A stretch of 9,543 nt of DNA. It comes from Candidatus Poribacteria bacterium. Lineage in GTDB: Bacteria > Poribacteria > WGA-4E > GCA-2687025. The stretch lies in the NCBI GenBank assembly GCA_002687025.1, contig NYZG01000289.1, positions 1 to 9,543 on the forward strand. The letters are read 5' to 3'. The position numbers and the translations under genes were made by a program. A model generated the notes under the pieces. The model was not told the DNA's origin. It saw nothing but the letters and a program-made list of their open reading frames with translations, and did not search any database. Every line of letters starts with the position of its first letter. Positions within the stretch are counted from its first letter, which is position 1. Positions 6,888 to 9,543 of the stretch are shown here, in pieces.

Positions 6888-6897
6888 ACAGTACTGT
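6888..6897 (-). promoter_or_regulatory. 10-bp perfect palindrome upstream of the hydrolase gene
   Basis: ACAGTACTGT is a perfect inverted repeat 31 bp upstream of the hydrolase ATG (6856). A dimeric regulator operator is possible. No good -35/-10 pair could be placed around it, and only one copy was noticed, so the functional claim is weak. Confidence 0.2.
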
Positions 6898-7121
6898 TGT
6901 AAGGCCGGGAGGCGCCGCCCCGCGCACGGTTTCGGGACGACACGTCGGGCAGGCGGAGTCAGGACCGACGGCTCGGGCAGGGAGGGCAGCAGGTCGGCGC
7001 CATGGCCACCCTGGGCCAGGGGCGGACGGGCGCATCACTCACGCCGTCCCTGGCGCGCGAAGCCAAAGAGCCGCGAGACGCTGAGATCGGAGCTGCGGGC
7101 CCAGTGGCTGGTTCGCGTAGG

Positions 7122-7167
7122 GGCGGCGCGCGGAGACGTAACCGGAACCGGTCACGCGCGCGTCGCC
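7122..7167. terminator. Long GC-rich hairpin downstream of the antiporter gene
   Basis: Bases 7122-7132 (GGCGGCGCGCG) pair with 7157-7167 (CGCGCGTCGCC) over 11 positions, ten Watson-Crick and one G-U on the plus strand. The interior folds again: 7137-7144 with 7149-7156 (one A-C mismatch) around a GAAC tetraloop. It lies 39-84 bp past the antiporter stop (read on the minus strand). No T-tract follows on either strand, so it is not a textbook intrinsic terminator; a transcript-end stabiliser or a terminator of the U-tract-free kind fits best. Confidence 0.35.
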
Positions 7168-7205
7168 AGAGGGCGAGCTGCTACCCGCGCCCGTGCTGCT
7201 CTCGG

Positions 7206-9158
7206 TCACGCCTCGAAGCGGGACCGGACCTGCTCCAGCGACTCCACGGATCCGACGACCGTCACCCAGTCGCCGACGTTGATTTGCGTGTAGCCGTGTG
7301 AGATCAGCAGGCTTTCCCCACGCCGCACCGACAGCACCAGCGTGTCCGACGGCATCCTCAGGTCGCGCAGCGCGAGGCCGTCCAGATCCGCGTTACCGAC
7401 CTCGACCTCGACGACATCCTGCGCCCCGTCCGTGCCGAGGAGAAGCGCCGTCGCAGAGGGCGCCCGGACGCAGTGCTCCAGCAGGCCGACAACGGCCGTC
7501 GATAGGTCCACGATGTGCGCGCCGATCTCCTTGAACGCCGGCACGTTCGCATGGTCGTTCAGTCGCACGATGAGGTTGGCCGTGCCGAATCGCTCGTAAC
7601 ACTGCTGACAGACATCGAGGCTTTCTTCGTCGGAGAGCATCGCCACGACCGCCTCGGCGTCGTGCGCGCCGAGCCGATCGAGTTCGTCGGCGGTCCACGC
7701 GGACACCGTGTGGATATCGAAGCCCTCCTCGGGCGGCGGGTCGTCTAGTCGGGTCGCGATCGTCACCTTCCAGTCGTGCGCGGCGAGTTGCCGCGCCAAC
7801 GCGCGCGACTGCCCCTCCAGGCCGCAGATGATCGCCTTGTACGCGCCGTAGAAATCGCGCCCCTCACCGCGCGGGTGCGCCTCGCCGATGAGGTGCAGCA
7901 CCCACTTGAAGAGCGGGGGGCCGACCACCTGGTTCACCATTATCATCGCGATCAGGAGCGTCGCCAGTTGCCCTCCCCAGTCTCCGAACTCAACCGCGAC
8001 TTCCTTCGCAAGACCCAGTCCGACGCCAGCCTGCGTCACGTAGGCCATCCAGCTCAGGCGGCTGAACCGGAGCGACTCGCCAGCGGCAAGGCTCCCGGCG
8101 AACGACCCGACAGCCAGCGCCACCAGCCGTACCAACACCAGCGCCAGAGCCGCGGGCCACACGGCCCGCAACACAACCAGGTCCAGCGAAGCCCCGGTAA
8201 GCGTGAAGAACAGAATGTAGATTGCAGGGCCGATCCGCTCCAGTACGGTCACGAACTCCTGACGGTATCCGGTGCGGTTGGTGACGATGAAACTGGCCAG
8301 CATGCAGACCAGGAGCGGCTCTACGAACACTTCGACGCCGAGGCGGTCGTGCGAAAGCCGACGGACTTGCGCCGATAGTAGGAACGCGCCGTAGCCCGCG
8401 AGTAGTATCAGCGTCGCCTTGGTCGCGATGCCCCGGTGTCGCGATAGGATGAAGCGCAGGATTCCCGCCAAGGCGTACCCAAGGCCAACTGCCGCGGATA
8501 GCTCCACGACGAGAAGTATCGCGAAACGGACCTCGACGCCGATCCCGGTCACAAGCGCGTCGGCGACCGACGAGCACACGCCGAACAGCACGATCACCGC
8601 CACGTCCATGATGACTGTGACGCCCATCGCGGTCTGCGTGAACGGACCACGCGCACGCAGCTCGTTGATGACCGCGATGGCCGACGAAGGCGATCGCGCG
8701 ACGAGGATCACACCTGCCAGCAGCGCCACCGCCAGGCGGCTCGCGGTCGGCATCTCCCTCACGAACGGAATCCACTCGCCCAGCAACATGACGGCGACCG
8801 TTCCCGCGGCGAACGTGACGGACATCAGGCCGATGGTCGTCCAGCGGATGCTCCTGAGCCGACCGCGAAGCTCCTCGACGTACAGTTCGGCGCCGGCCGC
8901 GAACGCAATGACCGCCAGGGAGACTTCGTCGATCAGGCGCAGTCGCGACACGGCATCCGCCGACACGAGGTCGAAGACGTGCGGCCCCGCGAGCACTCCG
9001 GTGAAGAGGAAGCCGGTAATGAGCGGCAGGCGCACTCTGGAGAACCACGCGCCGATCTCCTTCGAGGCGAGGGCGACCATCAGGAAGGCAGCGGTCACGA
9101 CGAGCCCGCTCAGGGACACACTCACCCGGCTCGCTTCCTTCTCTGCGGGAGAGAGCAT
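7206..9158 (-). CDS. CPA2-type cation:proton antiporter with C-terminal RCK (TrkA-N/TrkA-C) domains
   Basis: A 650-residue inner-membrane monovalent cation:proton antiporter of the Na+/H+ exchanger family (PF00999) with a cytoplasmic RCK module, like KefB/KefC. Helices fill about residues 15-425: LPLITGFLFTGVLAGPHVF (44-62), ARSPSSAIAVINELRARG (154-171) and VIMDVAVIVLFG (182-193), where D185 corresponds to the ion-binding aspartate. The RCK/TrkA-N domain starts near 440 (YKAIICGLEGQSRALARQLA) and the TrkA-C domain covers about 580-650. The Rossmann loop is GLEGQS rather than the usual G-x-G-x-x-G, so nucleotide binding may be altered. ATG 9158 has no clear ribosome binding site; GTG 9125, with AAGGA about 10 bp upstream, would shorten the protein by 11 residues and is a real alternative. 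K+ or Na+ efflux under turgor, pH or redox control is the family expectation. Selectivity and ligand are not known. Confidence 0.93.
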   Translation of the reverse strand: MLSPAEKEASRVSVSLSGLVVTAAFLMVALASKEIGAWFSRVRLPLITGFLFTGVLAGPHVFDLVSADAVSRLRLIDEVSLAVIAFAAGAELYVEELRGRLRSIRWTTIGLMSVTFAAGTVAVMLLGEWIPFVREMPTASRLAVALLAGVILVARSPSSAIAVINELRARGPFTQTAMGVTVIMDVAVIVLFGVCSSVADALVTGIGVEVRFAILLVVELSAAVGLGYALAGILRFILSRHRGIATKATLILLAGYGAFLLSAQVRRLSHDRLGVEVFVEPLLVCMLASFIVTNRTGYRQEFVTVLERIGPAIYILFFTLTGASLDLVVLRAVWPAALALVLVRLVALAVGSFAGSLAAGESLRFSRLSWMAYVTQAGVGLGLAKEVAVEFGDWGGQLATLLIAMIMVNQVVGPPLFKWVLHLIGEAHPRGEGRDFYGAYKAIICGLEGQSRALARQLAAHDWKVTIATRLDDPPPEEGFDIHTVSAWTADELDRLGAHDAEAVVAMLSDEESLDVCQQCYERFGTANLIVRLNDHANVPAFKEIGAHIVDLSTAVVGLLEHCVRAPSATALLLGTDGAQDVVEVEVGNADLDGLALRDLRMPSDTLVLSVRRGESLLISHGYTQINVGDWVTVVGSVESLEQVRSRFEA

Positions 9159-9303
9159 GGGGCAATGGGCGAACGCGCGGCGAACCGTTCGAGGCGGCTG
9201 ATCAGAGATGCGGAGGGAATGCGGTCATCCTACCGGTTGAGACGTGGAGTCCGATGGTCGCGCCCTCGGTGAGGCGCGATCCAGTCTGGAGCTAGCATGG
9301 GGG

Positions 9304-9333
9304 ATTATCGCGCGTCGGCGGAGGCGGCGTAAA
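9304..9333 (-). promoter_or_regulatory. Possible sigma70-type promoter for the antiporter gene
   Basis: Read on the minus strand, TTTACG (9328-9333, 4 of 6 matches to TTGACA) and GATAAT (9304-9309, 5 of 6 matches to TATAAT) are 18 bp apart. They lie in an A/T-richer patch of the 212-bp gap before the antiporter. Transcription would start near 9297, leaving a leader of about 140 bases. The match may be fortuitous. Confidence 0.35.
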
Positions 9334-9340
9334 GCGCGGC

Positions 9341-9363
9341 GACCCAAGTCGGTCGGATGGGTC
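9341..9363 (-). terminator. Weak hairpin after the right-edge gene
   Basis: GACCCA at 9341-9346 pairs with TGGGTC at 9358-9363, a 6-bp stem with an 11-base loop, 7 bp past the stop codon of the right-edge gene on the minus strand. No T-run follows, so terminator activity is uncertain. Confidence 0.2.
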
Positions 9364-9370
9364 ACGTAGG

Positions 9371-9543
9371 CTAGCTTCCGCCACGGCCGAGCGTGGTGAC
9401 GAACAGCTCGGGACACCAGCGGCGGAAGAACCACGCCGCGCCCCAGTCCTGCCGGTCGGGAGACAGCACGTAAGCCCCTCGGCCCAGAACGCGGCCCAGC
9501 GCATAGAAGCCGTGCGCGCGCGCGCCGATGCCGACAAGGCCCA
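9371..9543 (-). CDS. 3' end of an unidentified gene running off the right edge
   Basis: A minus-strand frame is open from the window edge to TAG at 9371-9373, giving 56 visible C-terminal residues. The translation looks protein-like, unlike the Arg/Pro-rich alternative frames here: it begins GLVGIGARAHGFYALGRVLG, contains AYVLSPDRQDWGAAWFFRRW and ends LFVTTLGRGGS. Aromatic and hydrophobic residues are well spread and third codon positions are G/C-rich. It has no ATG inside the window because its start lies to the right. I do not recognise a family. It is 212 bp upstream of, and codirectional with, the antiporter; the space and putative promoter between them suggest separate transcription. Confidence 0.55.
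   Translation of the reverse strand, partial: GLVGIGARAHGFYALGRVLGRGAYVLSPDRQDWGAAWFFRRWCPELFVTTLGRGGS

Larger units (their letters stand above)
6857..7205. other. 349-bp stretch without a convincing gene
   Basis: This gap separates the hydrolase start from the antiporter stop. Short open frames exist on both strands, but they are rich in Arg, Gly, Ala and Pro, lack ribosome binding sites and show no family motif. No tRNA or other RNA fold was recognised. It holds the palindrome at 6888-6897 and the long hairpin at 7122-7167, listed separately, and should contain the hydrolase promoter and the antiporter transcript end. Confidence 0.6.

Noticed and set aside
6832..7038. Minus-strand frame containing CPTC, suggestive of a zinc ribbon
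   Set aside because: Only one CxxC, no second pair, it overlaps the hydrolase N-terminus, and no ribosome binding site was found.
7100..7125. GGTTCGCGT resembling a tRNA T-loop
   Set aside because: No acceptor, D or anticodon stems can be built around it.
7990..9165. 391-residue minus-strand frame overlapping the antiporter gene
   Set aside because: It is the same strand in another frame as the clear antiporter; the translation is Arg-rich and motif-free.
9291..9376. Two GCTAGC copies about 80 bp apart
   Set aside because: Six-base palindrome with no extended similarity; chance or coding at one site.
9292..9537. 81-residue minus-strand frame at the right edge
   Set aside because: Arg/Ser/Pro-rich, and overlaps the better edge frame ending at 9371.

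Overview
This is a GC-rich bacterial chromosomal window (roughly two thirds G+C by eye, with strong G/C preference at third codon positions). It is densely coded with short gaps, Shine-Dalgarno sites and at least one GTG start. No transposase, integrase, phage gene, CRISPR array, tRNA or rRNA was seen. The phylum cannot be assigned from the sequence; a free-living environmental bacterium is a reasonable inference.

Left two thirds (1-6172, + strand): six genes in one direction form a phosphate/polyphosphate cluster. They are the C-terminal end of a PiT-type phosphate permease (1-315), a UspA-type universal stress protein (368-847), a Na+/phosphate cotransporter with a C-terminal PhoU-like domain (837-2642, overlapping the stress gene by 11 bp), a polyphosphate kinase 2 (2672-3688), a CYTH-domain triphosphate tunnel enzyme (3802-4467) and an unrecognised 551-residue protein (4517-6172). 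Gaps are 52, -11, 29, 113 and 49 bp, so one or two transcripts are likely. The apparent logic is phosphate import (two chemistries), polyphosphate/nucleotide interconversion (PPK2) and binding or hydrolysis of a triphosphate or polyphosphate (CYTH). The large unknown protein ends the cluster. It has a stretch of alternating basic residues followed by an E-x-K strand, which recalls triphosphate tunnel enzymes, but homology is not shown.

Right third (6179-9543, - strand): a small alpha/beta hydrolase of the Tex30/KANSL3-like type (6179-6856) converges on the cluster with only 6 bp between stop codons. A 349-bp gene-free stretch follows, holding a long GC-rich hairpin (7122-7167) and a 10-bp palindrome. 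Next is a CPA2-type cation:proton antiporter with a C-terminal RCK (TrkA-N/TrkA-C) regulatory module (7206-9158), preceded by a possible sigma70-type promoter. At the right edge lies the 3' end of another minus-strand gene (9371-9543) of unknown function.

The best candidate for something undescribed is the pairing of a CYTH enzyme and PPK2 with the 551-residue orphan. Next is the 113-bp PPK2-CYTH gap, which holds a 7-codon ORF with a strong ribosome binding site and two mutually exclusive hairpins next to the CYTH ribosome binding site.
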